Source: Bartonella sp. JB63
GTDB taxonomy: Bacteria; Pseudomonadota; Alphaproteobacteria; Rhizobiales; Rhizobiaceae
Direction: 5' to 3'
NCBI RefSeq assembly: GCF_002022665.1
Contig: NZ_CP019788.1
Location: 682,001-746,000 of the forward strand
DNA length: 64,000 nucleotides
Within the stretch, counting starts at the first letter, position 1; every line of letters starts with the position of its first letter. The notes beneath the pieces are model-generated. The model did no database searches, was not told the origin of the DNA, and saw nothing but the letters and a program-made list of their open reading frames with translations. The position numbers and the translations under genes were made by a program. This document shows positions 9,196 to 17,164 of this stretch, one piece after another.

Positions 9196-9960
9196 TTACT
9201 TTTTATTATTTTTTGCCCCTAATTTTGGAAAAAATTGCATAACAATACCAATACAATAAATGTAAAAACCAGTAATTGAAATTCCAATTTTAATCCAATT
9301 TGGAACATTTAGCTGATAAAAAAATAATGAAGTTATACCAAAACAGCACCATATAAGAAAGATTGAAAAATTGAGCATACGTAATCGAACAACTCTTATT
9401 GGATGTATAAAATAAATGGGTAAAAAAGACATAATTGCTGATAGAGAAATAATAATAAAAGCAATCCACTCCGCTGGTCTTACCACAAAGAGCATAAAAA
9501 CCATCATATTCCAAACTACAGGAAATCCTTTAAAAAAATTTTCCTCAGTTTTCATTCCAGTATCCGCGTAATAGATAGTTGATGAAATGACAATAATAGC
9601 GCTTAATATAAATGATAACTTAGGATCCATAAAACCGCTTTGATAAAACGCAAAGGCTGGAACTAAAACATAAGTTACATAATCAATAATATTATCTAGT
9701 ATTTCACCAGACCATGTCGGAAGTACATATTTTATATCCAATTTACGTGCAATTGGCCCATCAATTCCATCAACAAAAAGAGCAAGTCCGAGCCAAAAAA
9801 ACATAGAAACCCATTCTTCTTCAGATGCAGATATTAAAGAAAGAAATGCCAAAAATGAGCCTGAGGCTGTTAACAAGTGAACAGAAAAAGCTTTTGCTTG
9901 CGATATTGTTATTATTTTGGGATATAATCTATCCCTATTAATTTTAATGTTAGGTTTCAA
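9196..9960 (-). CDS. pcs: Phosphatidylcholine synthase
   Basis: Pcs condenses choline with CDP-diacylglycerol to give phosphatidylcholine and CMP in the inner membrane, a pathway found in rhizobia, Brucella and Bartonella. The 254-residue protein has about six to eight hydrophobic segments. The CDP-alcohol phosphatidyltransferase signature appears as FVDGIDGPIARKL, followed by Gly and the two aspartates in GEILDNIIDYVTY. The start ATG is at 9960. It stands alone between convergent and divergent neighbours. Host-derived choline would be needed, which fits a host-associated bacterium. Confidence 0.93.
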   Translation of the reverse strand: MKPNIKINRDRLYPKIITISQAKAFSVHLLTASGSFLAFLSLISASEEEWVSMFFWLGLALFVDGIDGPIARKLDIKYVLPTWSGEILDNIIDYVTYVLVPAFAFYQSGFMDPKLSFILSAIIVISSTIYYADTGMKTEENFFKGFPVVWNMMVFMLFVVRPAEWIAFIIISLSAIMSFLPIYFIHPIRVVRLRMLNFSIFLIWCCFGITSLFFYQLNVPNWIKIGISITGFYIYCIGIVMQFFPKLGAKNNKK

Positions 9961-10152
9961 GGTTTTTCTATCCTAAATTTTAGAGTTCTTATTTATTTTC
10001 TCAAATACTATCTTTGTTATTTTATGACTGATATCTAAAAAGAGTACAAGATGATTACTTTTATATCGTAATATTTATTTAGGTAATATAATAAGATATA
10101 ACTTATTTGAAGATGTTATAACAATTATTATCAAGAAGGCTTAGACAAAATA

Positions 10153-10211
10153 GTGATATCTAAAAAAAAACACATAAAAACATTGCTATCATTGGTGCAG
10201 GTCAAATTGGT
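10153..10211 (+). other. A9 tract and out-of-frame 5' end of the UbiH-like gene
   Basis: A GTG at 10153 opens a frame that enters nine consecutive A residues (10162-10170). One extra A would join it to the downstream frame and give an N-terminus of about 20 residues ending in NIAIIGAGQIGML, the expected FAD-binding GxGxxG. As sequenced, the downstream frame has a TAA at 10161-10163 and no normal start before 10212. AAGAAGG (10133-10139) is a possible ribosome binding site, somewhat far from the GTG. Confidence 0.6.
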
Positions 10212-11381
10212 ATGTTAGCAGCACTTAATCTTGCTCATAAAGGGCACTCTGTATCTCTGATTGGTCCACCTGCTAATGTAGATGAATTACGAACAACTGC
10301 TATTATGATGCCTACAATCCATATGCTGCAAACACTCAATATTTGGAATACTATTAAATGTTACGCAGCAGCCTTATCTTCAATTAGAATTATTGATATA
10401 ACATCTCAGTTTGTACGAGCTCCTACTGTAAACTTTCACTCCACTGAAATTGGAGAAAAAGCTTTTGGTTATAATATACCTAATTTAAAATTAAACGATG
10501 CTTTGATCAATGCTATTAAACGCACACCAAATATTATCAGGTTTTTTTCTTCAGCAGAATCGTTTGATCATCAAAAAGATCATATTTGCATTACTCTTAA
10601 AGATGGCAAAGTTATTGAAACACCACTTGTTGTTGCAGCTGATGGACGTCACTCTCCAACAAGAGCAGCTGCTGGAATTAGTGCAAAAAAATGGAACTAT
10701 CCACAAATAGCGCTTGTTTTCAACTTTTTACATAATTTACCTCATCAAAATATATCAACTGAATTTTATACAAAAGATGGTCTTTTTACACAAGTTCCTT
10801 TACCAGGTAATAAATCTAGTCTTATATGGATTGTTAAGCCCTCTCGTGCCGAAGAAATTTTGAATATGAAATTAGAAGCGATTGCAAAAATGATTGAAAA
10901 TCAAATGCACTCGCTTCTTGGTGAAATAAAAATAGAAACTACAATTCAAACATGGCCTCTTTTAGGTCTTATTCCTAATCTCTTCGCTGCTAACCGAATA
11001 ATTTTAATTGGTGAAACAGCCCATGTTTTTCCTCCAATTGGTGCACAGGGATTTAATCTAGGGATGCGTGATATTAAGACCCTAGTTGACCTTATACCCG
11101 ATGAAATATCTGCTGCTGACTACAAAGAAATCACGACGAATTATAATCAATATCGTAAATGTGATATATTTATTAGGAGTGGATTCGTTCATGCACTTAG
11201 CTATGCTTTCCTCTCCAATCTACTTCCTTTTCATATTTTACGCAGCGCTGGGCTTGAACTGTTGCGTAATTGCTCACCATTACGCAATTTATTTATGCGA
11301 GAAGGAATGAATTATGGTTATGGCTTAAAAACGATTATGAGTATTTTTACAACAAAATTACCTAATAATCAGATTGAATAA
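10212..11381 (+). CDS. UbiH/UbiF/VisC family FAD-dependent monooxygenase (5' end displaced by an indel)
   Basis: This family hydroxylates the aromatic ring of ubiquinone precursors at the inner membrane. From ATG 10212 the frame encodes 389 residues containing the DG motif AADGRHSPTRAAAG and the second FAD motif in GETAHVFPPIGAQGFNLGMRD, with Glu in place of the usual Asp of GD. The dinucleotide-binding strand and GxGxxG loop (IIGAGQIG) lie just upstream in the same frame but have no start codon. They are reachable only if one base is added in the A9 tract at 10162-10170. Translation from 10212 alone would lack the FAD pyrophosphate site and probably be inactive. The rest of the frame is intact, so this is either a recent lesion, slippage-based expression or a sequencing error. 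Confidence 0.8.
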   Translation: MLAALNLAHKGHSVSLIGPPANVDELRTTAIMMPTIHMLQTLNIWNTIKCYAAALSSIRIIDITSQFVRAPTVNFHSTEIGEKAFGYNIPNLKLNDALINAIKRTPNIIRFFSSAESFDHQKDHICITLKDGKVIETPLVVAADGRHSPTRAAAGISAKKWNYPQIALVFNFLHNLPHQNISTEFYTKDGLFTQVPLPGNKSSLIWIVKPSRAEEILNMKLEAIAKMIENQMHSLLGEIKIETTIQTWPLLGLIPNLFAANRIILIGETAHVFPPIGAQGFNLGMRDIKTLVDLIPDEISAADYKEITTNYNQYRKCDIFIRSGFVHALSYAFLSNLLPFHILRSAGLELLRNCSPLRNLFMREGMNYGYGLKTIMSIFTTKLPNNQIE

Positions 11382-11695
11382 TAAGAAAAAATGAACAGAG
11401 CTTGATATAGCTAGGCATATTCATGCTTATAATTGGAGACAAATTTCTCTTACAAGTCTTACAAGGCGACCTACTCTTCATTATTAATAAGAAGTTATTG
11501 GTTCCCAAACGACCTAAACAAAGCCTACGCAATATATAAATAAGGTAATAAATGAGTTTAACTTAAATCCTAAAAGCTTTGTTCTTAAGCATAATATTAA
11601 AAAATAAAATAACTAAGGAACCCGTTAAGAATAAAAAGGTTAAGTTAGTATGAAAGTAAATATTTGAAAGAATTGTTTCAATTAATGGTAACATA
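11382..11695. other. Intergenic region
   Basis: This spacer lies between the UbiH-like gene and the small exported protein. Short open stretches are present, but nothing matches a family I recognise. A minus-strand frame at 11563-11766 overlaps the next gene and has no convincing start context. Confidence 0.45.
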
Positions 11696-12040
11696 ATGAA
11701 ATTAAATATTTTTTTGAGATCAATTATTCTTTTTATAATGATTGTTTGTATCTCGCCTATGGTCATAGCTGTACCAATAGAAGTTTATTATGATCCCTAT
11801 TGTCAAACATCCAAGTATATTTTCTTTCAAAAAACCATCAAAGCAGGAAAAAATTCATTCACTGCTTCACAAATCAAAAATCATCTTATGGAAAATGGTT
11901 TTCAAAATATTAAACGATTACGTTTAGATGATAAAGGTATTTGGCGTGCTTTAGTGGAACTTAAAAAGCGTTATTTTCTTATATCAGTTGATTATTCTGG
12001 AACAATTAGTATTCAAAATGAAAGAAAAAAGTATGATTAA
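11696..12040 (+). CDS. Small exported protein with PepSY-like C-terminal part
   Basis: This 114-residue protein starts with a clear signal peptide (positively charged start, hydrophobic residues 7-22, cleavage likely after VIA). The mature part has two cysteine-poor halves. Residues about 62-105, reading GFQNIKRLRLDDKGIWRA and then a beta-rich stretch ending in SVDYSGTISI, resemble a PepSY-type repeat, a small periplasmic domain, but the match is by eye only. The last bases overlap the next gene (ATGATTAA), suggesting that the pair is co-translated. The specific function is unknown. Confidence 0.7.
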   Translation: MKLNIFLRSIILFIMIVCISPMVIAVPIEVYYDPYCQTSKYIFFQKTIKAGKNSFTASQIKNHLMENGFQNIKRLRLDDKGIWRALVELKKRYFLISVDYSGTISIQNERKKYD

Positions 12041-12341
12041 TTCAAAAATTTATAGCGCTTTTAACTCAAACAATTGTACAAGAAATTTTTTGAAAAAATT
12101 TTATCCTTATATTAAAGATTCAGCATTTATCGGAGCTCTCAATGGTAGTCTATCAGGAGCACTTGCAGCAATTCTTGCGAATTATGGTTATATTGCTCTT
12201 CCAGGATTTGGACCAATTATCGCAATGGGTATAAATATAGCACTTCCTGCTAGCATGATAATTGGGATTACGATAGGATCAATCATAGGTATAACTATGA
12301 GTATTTTTTTCAGTTTTTTAAGTAGTTTGTATACCTTGTAA
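12033..12341 (+). CDS. Small glycine-zipper membrane protein
   Basis: This is a protein of about 102 residues if started at ATG 12033. A purine-rich AAAGAAAAAAG lies just upstream, and the start overlaps the stop of the previous gene. TTG 11988 and ATG 12018 are alternatives. The polar N-terminus (about residues 1-28) is followed by small-residue-rich membrane segments, with GALNGSLSGALAAIL, then a turn containing LPGFGPIIAMG, then GITIGSIIGITMS. The IPGFGP-like turn between two Gly/Ala/Ser-rich helices is reminiscent of the glycine-zipper region of stress-induced membrane proteins, which is an inference. Possible roles range from membrane stress to a toxin-like peptide; no immunity or export gene is next to it. 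Confidence 0.65.
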   Translation: MINSKIYSAFNSNNCTRNFLKKFYPYIKDSAFIGALNGSLSGALAAILANYGYIALPGFGPIIAMGINIALPASMIIGITIGSIIGITMSIFFSFLSSLYTL

Positions 12342-12636
12342 TAATTGATTTTTTCAATTTCGTAACGAATAGAAAATTTTAATTACTTAAGTATGATCAA
12401 CCATGAAAATATTAACCTTTATAAAGAGCTATCAATAATAATTGATTTGATTAAGATAATTTTTTCATGTGTTAAAAAACTAAATTAAATGATTTATTTT
12501 ATTGATGATGATTCATTTTGATAAAAATACTAAAACGATTTAATTAAAATGTTTAAATTACAATTTAGGTCATTGACCTTTTAAAAGAACCTTGTAATAA
12601 AGTATATCGTTCTTCAGATAAATTATATTTATTTTT

Positions 12637-12726
12637 GGAGGGGTGGTCGAGTGGTTTAAGGCACCGGTCTTGAAAACCGGCGTGCAGGGAACTGTACCGT
12701 GGGTTCGAATCCCACCTCCTCCGCCA
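12637..12726 (+). tRNA. tRNA-Ser (UGA)
   Basis: This is a class II tRNA of 90 nt including encoded CCA. The acceptor arms GGAGGGG and CTCCTCC pair with one G-T wobble and the discriminator is G. The anticodon stem CCGGT/ACCGG encloses loop CTTGAAA, giving anticodon TGA. A long variable arm (GTGCAGGGAACTGTACC) and a T loop TTCGAAT follow. Confidence 0.97.
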
Positions 12727-12732
12727 TTAGGG

Positions 12733-12822
12733 TTTTTATGATATGAAAATCTTAATAGGTCTTAATATAAACATAAGACTAGTACTAAAAAGTATTTTTA
12801 TAATTTATTCATATCATAAAAA
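12733..12822. repeat. Intergenic palindrome with a predicted three-way-junction fold
   Basis: A perfect 15-bp inverted repeat, TTTTTATGATATGAA (12733-12747) and TTCATATCATAAAAA (12808-12822), encloses two smaller hairpins: GTCTTA/TAAGAC (12759-12764 with 12774-12779) and TACT/AGTA (12783-12786 with 12791-12794). It begins 6 bp after tRNA-Ser and ends about 60 bp before sodC. It is not followed by a T-run on either strand, so it is not a standard terminator. It could be a tRNA-processing boundary, a leader element of sodC, a small RNA or a mobile palindrome. Confidence 0.6.
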
Positions 12823-12883
12823 AAAAGCAAAAATTGAATTATATATTTATTGACAAATTTTATTTTTAATTTTGAGGTGTTGT

Positions 12884-13405
12884 ATGAATATAAAAAAATG
12901 TCTCTTATTGGCCTTAATCACATTTTTAAGTTCTAGTGTTGCATTAGCAGGATCAACCCAAGTGGAAATTTATACTCTTAAAGAAAATAACGTAAAAGAG
13001 CCAATCGGTACGATTAAAATTAAAGAAAATGCTTACGGTCTGATTTTCATACCAAATTTATCTTCTTTGCCGGAGGGTTTACATGGTTTTCATATCCACG
13101 AAAATCCCTCATGTGATATGAAAGATGATATAATTGGTGGTGCAGCAGGAGGACATTATGATCCGAAAAACACTAATCAACATCTTGGACCTTATAATGT
13201 TAATGGTCATTTTGGTGATTTGCCCACACTTTATGTTGATGACAAAGGACAAGCAAAAATGAGTACTCTTGCACCAAAGATTAAGCGAATTTCTGAAATT
13301 AAAGATCGTTCATTAATGATACACGTAGGAGGAGATAATCAATCAGATAAACCTTTACCACTTGGTGGAGGTGGTGCGCGCCTAGCATGCGGTATTATTA
13401 AATAA
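12884..13405 (+). CDS. sodC: Periplasmic Cu/Zn superoxide dismutase
   Basis: SodC dismutates superoxide in the periplasm and often protects host-associated bacteria from oxidative burst. From ATG 12884 (GAGG 6 nt upstream) it is 173 residues long with a signal peptide ending near VALA-GS. The copper ligands are in HGFHIHENPSCD, the bridging and zinc ligands in GGHYDPKNTNQHLGPYN and GHFGDLP, and the last copper His in LMIHVGGDNQSD. The disulfide cysteines (PSCD and LACG) and the GGGGARLACG C-terminus are present. A TTG at 12872 in frame is less likely. All catalytic residues appear intact. Confidence 0.95.
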   Translation: MNIKKCLLLALITFLSSSVALAGSTQVEIYTLKENNVKEPIGTIKIKENAYGLIFIPNLSSLPEGLHGFHIHENPSCDMKDDIIGGAAGGHYDPKNTNQHLGPYNVNGHFGDLPTLYVDDKGQAKMSTLAPKIKRISEIKDRSLMIHVGGDNQSDKPLPLGGGGARLACGIIK

Positions 13406-13446
13406 TAAGCTGTTCCTGTTATGTTATAAATCTAATATTTTCCAGT

Positions 13447-13842
13447 TTAATACCATCCGACAGTAATCTGTGCTTCTTCTGACATACATTCAGGTGTCCA
13501 CGGTGGATCAAATGTCATAATCACTTCAACACTTAAGACTCCTTCAACTGCGCTTACAGCATTTTCCACCCAGCCTGGCATTTCACCCGCAACAGGGCAT
13601 CCAGGTGCTGTAAGTGTCATTTCAATTTTCACTGAACGATCATCTTCAATATCAATCCGATAAATCAATCCCAATTCATAAATATCAGCAGGTATCTCCG
13701 GATCGTAGACTGTCTTAAGAGCAGCAATAATATCACTTGTTAGACGATTAATTTCATCTTCTGGAATTACTGATAAAAAAGATTTTCCCTCTTCACCTTC
13801 TATATCATTAGCCAAATGACACTTTCTAATTAATCTAACCAT
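13447..13842 (-). CDS. sufT: SUF system Fe-S maturation protein SufT (DUF59/MIP18 family)
   Basis: This 131-residue protein has a DUF59 domain covering most of its length. Motifs include TVYDPEIPADIYELGLIYRI and LTAPGCPVAGEMP with the conserved cysteine, and it ends with the SufT-like FDPPWTPECMSEEAQ. Family members assist maturation of Fe-S proteins. Its ATG overlaps the stop of sufS (ATGGTTAG), so it is the last gene of the suf operon here. In related alphaproteobacteria, as I recall, a sufA/HesB-type carrier often follows; here the next gene is sodC on the other strand. Confidence 0.9.
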   Translation of the reverse strand: MVRLIRKCHLANDIEGEEGKSFLSVIPEDEINRLTSDIIAALKTVYDPEIPADIYELGLIYRIDIEDDRSVKIEMTLTAPGCPVAGEMPGWVENAVSAVEGVLSVEVIMTFDPPWTPECMSEEAQITVGWY

Positions 13843-15078
13843 TAAAAAATATCCTTGCTTTTTCTAATGCTTCAACTAATTGATCGATATCTTCACGATT
13901 ACTATACATTGCTAACGATGCACGACAGATCGATGTCAGCCCCAAATGTTTCAATAAAGGTTGTGCACAATGTGTTCCCGCACGTATAGCAACTCCCTGT
14001 CGATCAACAAACGTAGCAACATCATGTGCATGGATACCCTCAAGCTCAAAAGATATAATAGCACCTTTGTTAAGGGCTCGTCCATAGATATATAATGACT
14101 GAACTGATTCAAGTCTTTCATGAGCATAATTTAAAAGCGCCATTTCATGTGTATAAATAGCATCTCTATCCTTTTTTTGTATATAATCGATAGCTGCTGC
14201 TAACCCAATAGCTTCAACTATGGGAGGAGTGCCAGCTTCAAAACGATACGGAGGATCATTATAATAAACTTTATCAAATGTTACCTCCTCAGGCATTTGC
14301 CCTCCCCCTGAAAAGGACGCATTTCTTCTAACCGACATTTTTTACCATAAAGAACACCAATACCTGTAGGCCCATAAATTTTATGACCAGTAAAAACATA
14401 CCAATCACAGTCAAGATCTTGCATATCAACTGTTAAATGTACAGCTCCTTGAGAACCATCAACAAGAACAGGAATGGCATTTTGATGTGCTAACTCAACT
14501 ATTGCTTTAATAGGAGACACGCTTCCCAATATATTGGACATATGTGTAACAGCAATAAGACGTGTTCTATTACTTAAAGCACTTTGAAAAGCTTTAATAT
14601 GTAAAGAACCATCCTCATCAACAGGTACAAAAATAAGCTTTACACCTTTTTGTTCACGAATAAAATGCCAAGGAATAATATTTGAATGATGCTCCATAAT
14701 AGTGAGAATAATTTCATCACCTTCATTTAATTTAGACATTCCCCAGCCATAAGCTACAGTGTTAATAGCTTCTGTCGCGCTTTTCGTAAAGACAATTTCT
14801 TCGACTATTTGAGCGTTTAAAAAAGCCCTAACTGTTTCACGAGCATTTTCATAAAATTGTGTTGCTGTATTTGATAAAGAATGCATTCCTCGATGTACAT
14901 TAGCATAATGATATCGATAAAAATTATCCATGACATTAAGAACTGATACTGGCTTTTGAGCAGAAGCTCCGCTATCAAGATAAGCTAATCGGTTACCATA
15001 AATATTATTTTGCAAAATAGGAAAATCATGTCTAATTTCTTCTACATTATAATTCAATGTTTTTGTCTTATTTTCCAT
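13835..15078 (-). pseudogene. sufS: Cysteine desulfurase SufS, frameshifted at a G5 tract
   Basis: SufS is a PLP enzyme that takes sulfur from cysteine for Fe-S cluster assembly with SufBCD. The 5' frame (15078 to 14281) includes the PLP lysine in FTGHKIYGPTGIGVLYGKK. It then turns into unrelated residues after MRPFQG. The 3' frame starts at once with GGGQMPEEVTFDKVYYNDPP and holds the active cysteine in RAGTHCAQP. Adding one G to the run of five (plus-strand C5 at 14304-14308) restores the family motif PFQGGGQM and a protein of about 414 residues. All other motifs are well kept, so the break is recent, corrected by slippage, or a sequencing error. The start ATG 15078 is 9 bp after sufD. A second cysteine desulfurase opens the operon. 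Confidence 0.88.
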
Positions 15079-15087
15079 TTTTCTGCT

Positions 15088-16356
15088 TTAAATGTTCTTT
15101 TCTAACCATTGAATAATGATATTGCTCAAAATAGTGTGCATGCTATCTTGCTTAATGTCATCAATTAATTCTGAAATAAATCCTTTTACCAAAAGTTCAC
15201 AGGCAGTTTTATAAGAGATACCACGCGCCATTAGATAAAAAAGATGATCATGATTAATTTTAGCAACTGTTGCTCCGTGGGAGCAAGCAACATCATCAGC
15301 AAAAATTTCTAGTTCAGGTTTTATATCAAATTCTGCATCATCTGAAAGAATAAGACTATTGCAAGCCATACGAGCATCTGTTTCTTGCGCTTTTTTTTCA
15401 ACACGTATTATCCCTTGAAAAGCACCATGTGCCTTATTTGTAACAACATTACGCACAATTTCTCTTGAAATTGACTTTTCTTCAACATGGCGAACAGTCA
15501 TCGTAAGATCACTATGCGTTTTTCCAGATAATAAATTTATTGCTCGCAATTGAAAATTGGATTTTTTTCCCAGCAACTCAATATCAATTTCTTGACGATT
15601 AAGTTGGCTACCTATATTAATTACATAAAGCGTTAATTGAGAATTTTCAGCAAGTCTAGCACGAAATTGACCAAATTGTTTAGCATTGCTACCTCTATCA
15701 CGAATAAGAATCCATGTCACATTGCTGTTAGCAGCGAGATTTAATGAAAACACTGAACTAACAAAAGTATCTTTATCATTGCCGATTTGGCGTTCAATAA
15801 TTACAACCTGACTATTTTTTCCAACTTTGATTTTTGAAAAAATATGTGACTGCCCTCCCATTTGAATATTTTGCAATTCAATCGGCGTATCTAATGTAGT
15901 ATTGTCAGCAACTTGGAAAAGCCAACCATCTGTAAAGAAAGCTGTATTTAATTGTCCAATAAAATTTTCATCAGCAATCGTTGAATTTATTTTAGCTCTA
16001 TTTTTATCCAATGCTGTCGCAAGATGTTCTACTTCAACACCTACTATTCTAGTCAGCGTAAGCGCTTTACCATTTTCAATAGAAAAAACAATATTTTCTG
16101 GAAGTAATTTATCAACCGACTGTTCACTATTAAATTCTGAAAAATCACTTACAGATTTTAATAAAACGCGTAAATTAGTATAATGCCAATACTCCATTTT
16201 ACGTGAAGGAAGGCGCGTCTTTTGAAATAATTCAATAGCCTTCTTACGTATAACTTGTACTGTTTCATTACCAGGTAAATCACCAATACGTTGATTAAAA
16301 TTACTGATAATATCTTCTTCAACTGCTATCAATTTTGGTTGTGAGTTTGTGCTCAT
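15088..16356 (-). CDS. sufD: Fe-S cluster assembly protein SufD
   Basis: SufD partners with SufB and the ATPase SufC in the scaffold complex that builds Fe-S clusters. The 422-residue protein shows the C-terminal SufB/SufD beta-helix core, with RMACNSLILSDDAEFDIKPE and the conserved DVACSHGATVAKI motif near the C-terminus. I prefer ATG 16356, with GAGG about 9 nt upstream, over TTG 16371, which overlaps the sufC stop. It is the fourth gene of the operon, between sufC and sufS. Confidence 0.94.
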   Translation of the reverse strand: MSTNSQPKLIAVEEDIISNFNQRIGDLPGNETVQVIRKKAIELFQKTRLPSRKMEYWHYTNLRVLLKSVSDFSEFNSEQSVDKLLPENIVFSIENGKALTLTRIVGVEVEHLATALDKNRAKINSTIADENFIGQLNTAFFTDGWLFQVADNTTLDTPIELQNIQMGGQSHIFSKIKVGKNSQVVIIERQIGNDKDTFVSSVFSLNLAANSNVTWILIRDRGSNAKQFGQFRARLAENSQLTLYVINIGSQLNRQEIDIELLGKKSNFQLRAINLLSGKTHSDLTMTVRHVEEKSISREIVRNVVTNKAHGAFQGIIRVEKKAQETDARMACNSLILSDDAEFDIKPELEIFADDVACSHGATVAKINHDHLFYLMARGISYKTACELLVKGFISELIDDIKQDSMHTILSNIIIQWLEKNI

Positions 16357-16367
16357 ATTTAATAACC

Positions 16368-17123
16368 TCAAGCAGTTTTACTGATAATATCGGCATACCC
16401 GTTTTGTTCTAAATACAGTGCCAAAGATTTATCTCCACTTTCAATAATACGACCTTTATAAAGAACATGCACTGTATCAGGTATAATATAATCAAGAAGA
16501 CGTTGATAATGAGTAATAACCAAAAATGAGCGTTCATGATTACGAAGTTTATTAACGCCATCTGCAACAATTTTTAAGGCATCAATATCTAACCCAGAAT
16601 CCGTTTCATCTAAAATACAAAGCTTGGGTTTAAGCAGAGCCATTTGAAGAATTTCAGTACGCTTTTTTTCCCCACCTGAAAAACCAACGTTCAGTGAACG
16701 TTTAAGCATAGCCATATCTATTTCAAGTTCAGAAGCAGTTTCTTTAACATACTGAATAAATTCAGAAACTTTAAGTTCTTTATCACCCCGAGCTTTACGT
16801 TGAGAATTTATTGCAACTTTTAAAAATTCCATTGTTGCAACACCAGGTATTTCCATTGGATATTGAAATGCCAAAAAAACACCGCACACTGCTCGTTCTG
16901 TTGGACTCATTTCTAAAATGGATTGCCCATTATAAAGGATATCACCTTCTGTTACTTCATAATCATCACGACCAGAAAGCAAATAAGATAAAGTAGATTT
17001 TCCTGCTCCATTCTGCCCCATAATGGCAGCTACCTCACCATCCTGAATAGTTAAATTTAAACCGCAAATGATTTCTGTATTAGTTCCAGCAATACGAGCA
17101 TGCAAATTCTTGATTTCTAACAT
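16368..17123 (-). CDS. sufC: Fe-S cluster assembly ATPase SufC
   Basis: This 251-residue ABC-type ATPase drives the SufBCD scaffold; unlike transporters it works in the cytoplasm. Walker A is GQNGAGKST, the signature is GFSGGEKKR, Walker B is LCILDETDSGLD and the switch His is in VITHYQRLLDYI. The Gly-Gly-Glu-Lys-Lys signature and the DETDSGLD form are characteristic of SufC. It is separated from sufB by 41 bp. Confidence 0.96.
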   Translation of the reverse strand: MLEIKNLHARIAGTNTEIICGLNLTIQDGEVAAIMGQNGAGKSTLSYLLSGRDDYEVTEGDILYNGQSILEMSPTERAVCGVFLAFQYPMEIPGVATMEFLKVAINSQRKARGDKELKVSEFIQYVKETASELEIDMAMLKRSLNVGFSGGEKKRTEILQMALLKPKLCILDETDSGLDIDALKIVADGVNKLRNHERSFLVITHYQRLLDYIIPDTVHVLYKGRIIESGDKSLALYLEQNGYADIISKTA

Positions 17124-17164
17124 AATTTAATCCCCTGTTGTGCTGTATTTTATTTAATAAGCAA

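Noticed and set aside
11563..11766. Minus-strand hydrophobic open frame
   Set aside because: It overlaps the signal peptide of the exported protein at 11696; the hydrophobicity comes from the complementary AT-rich codons.
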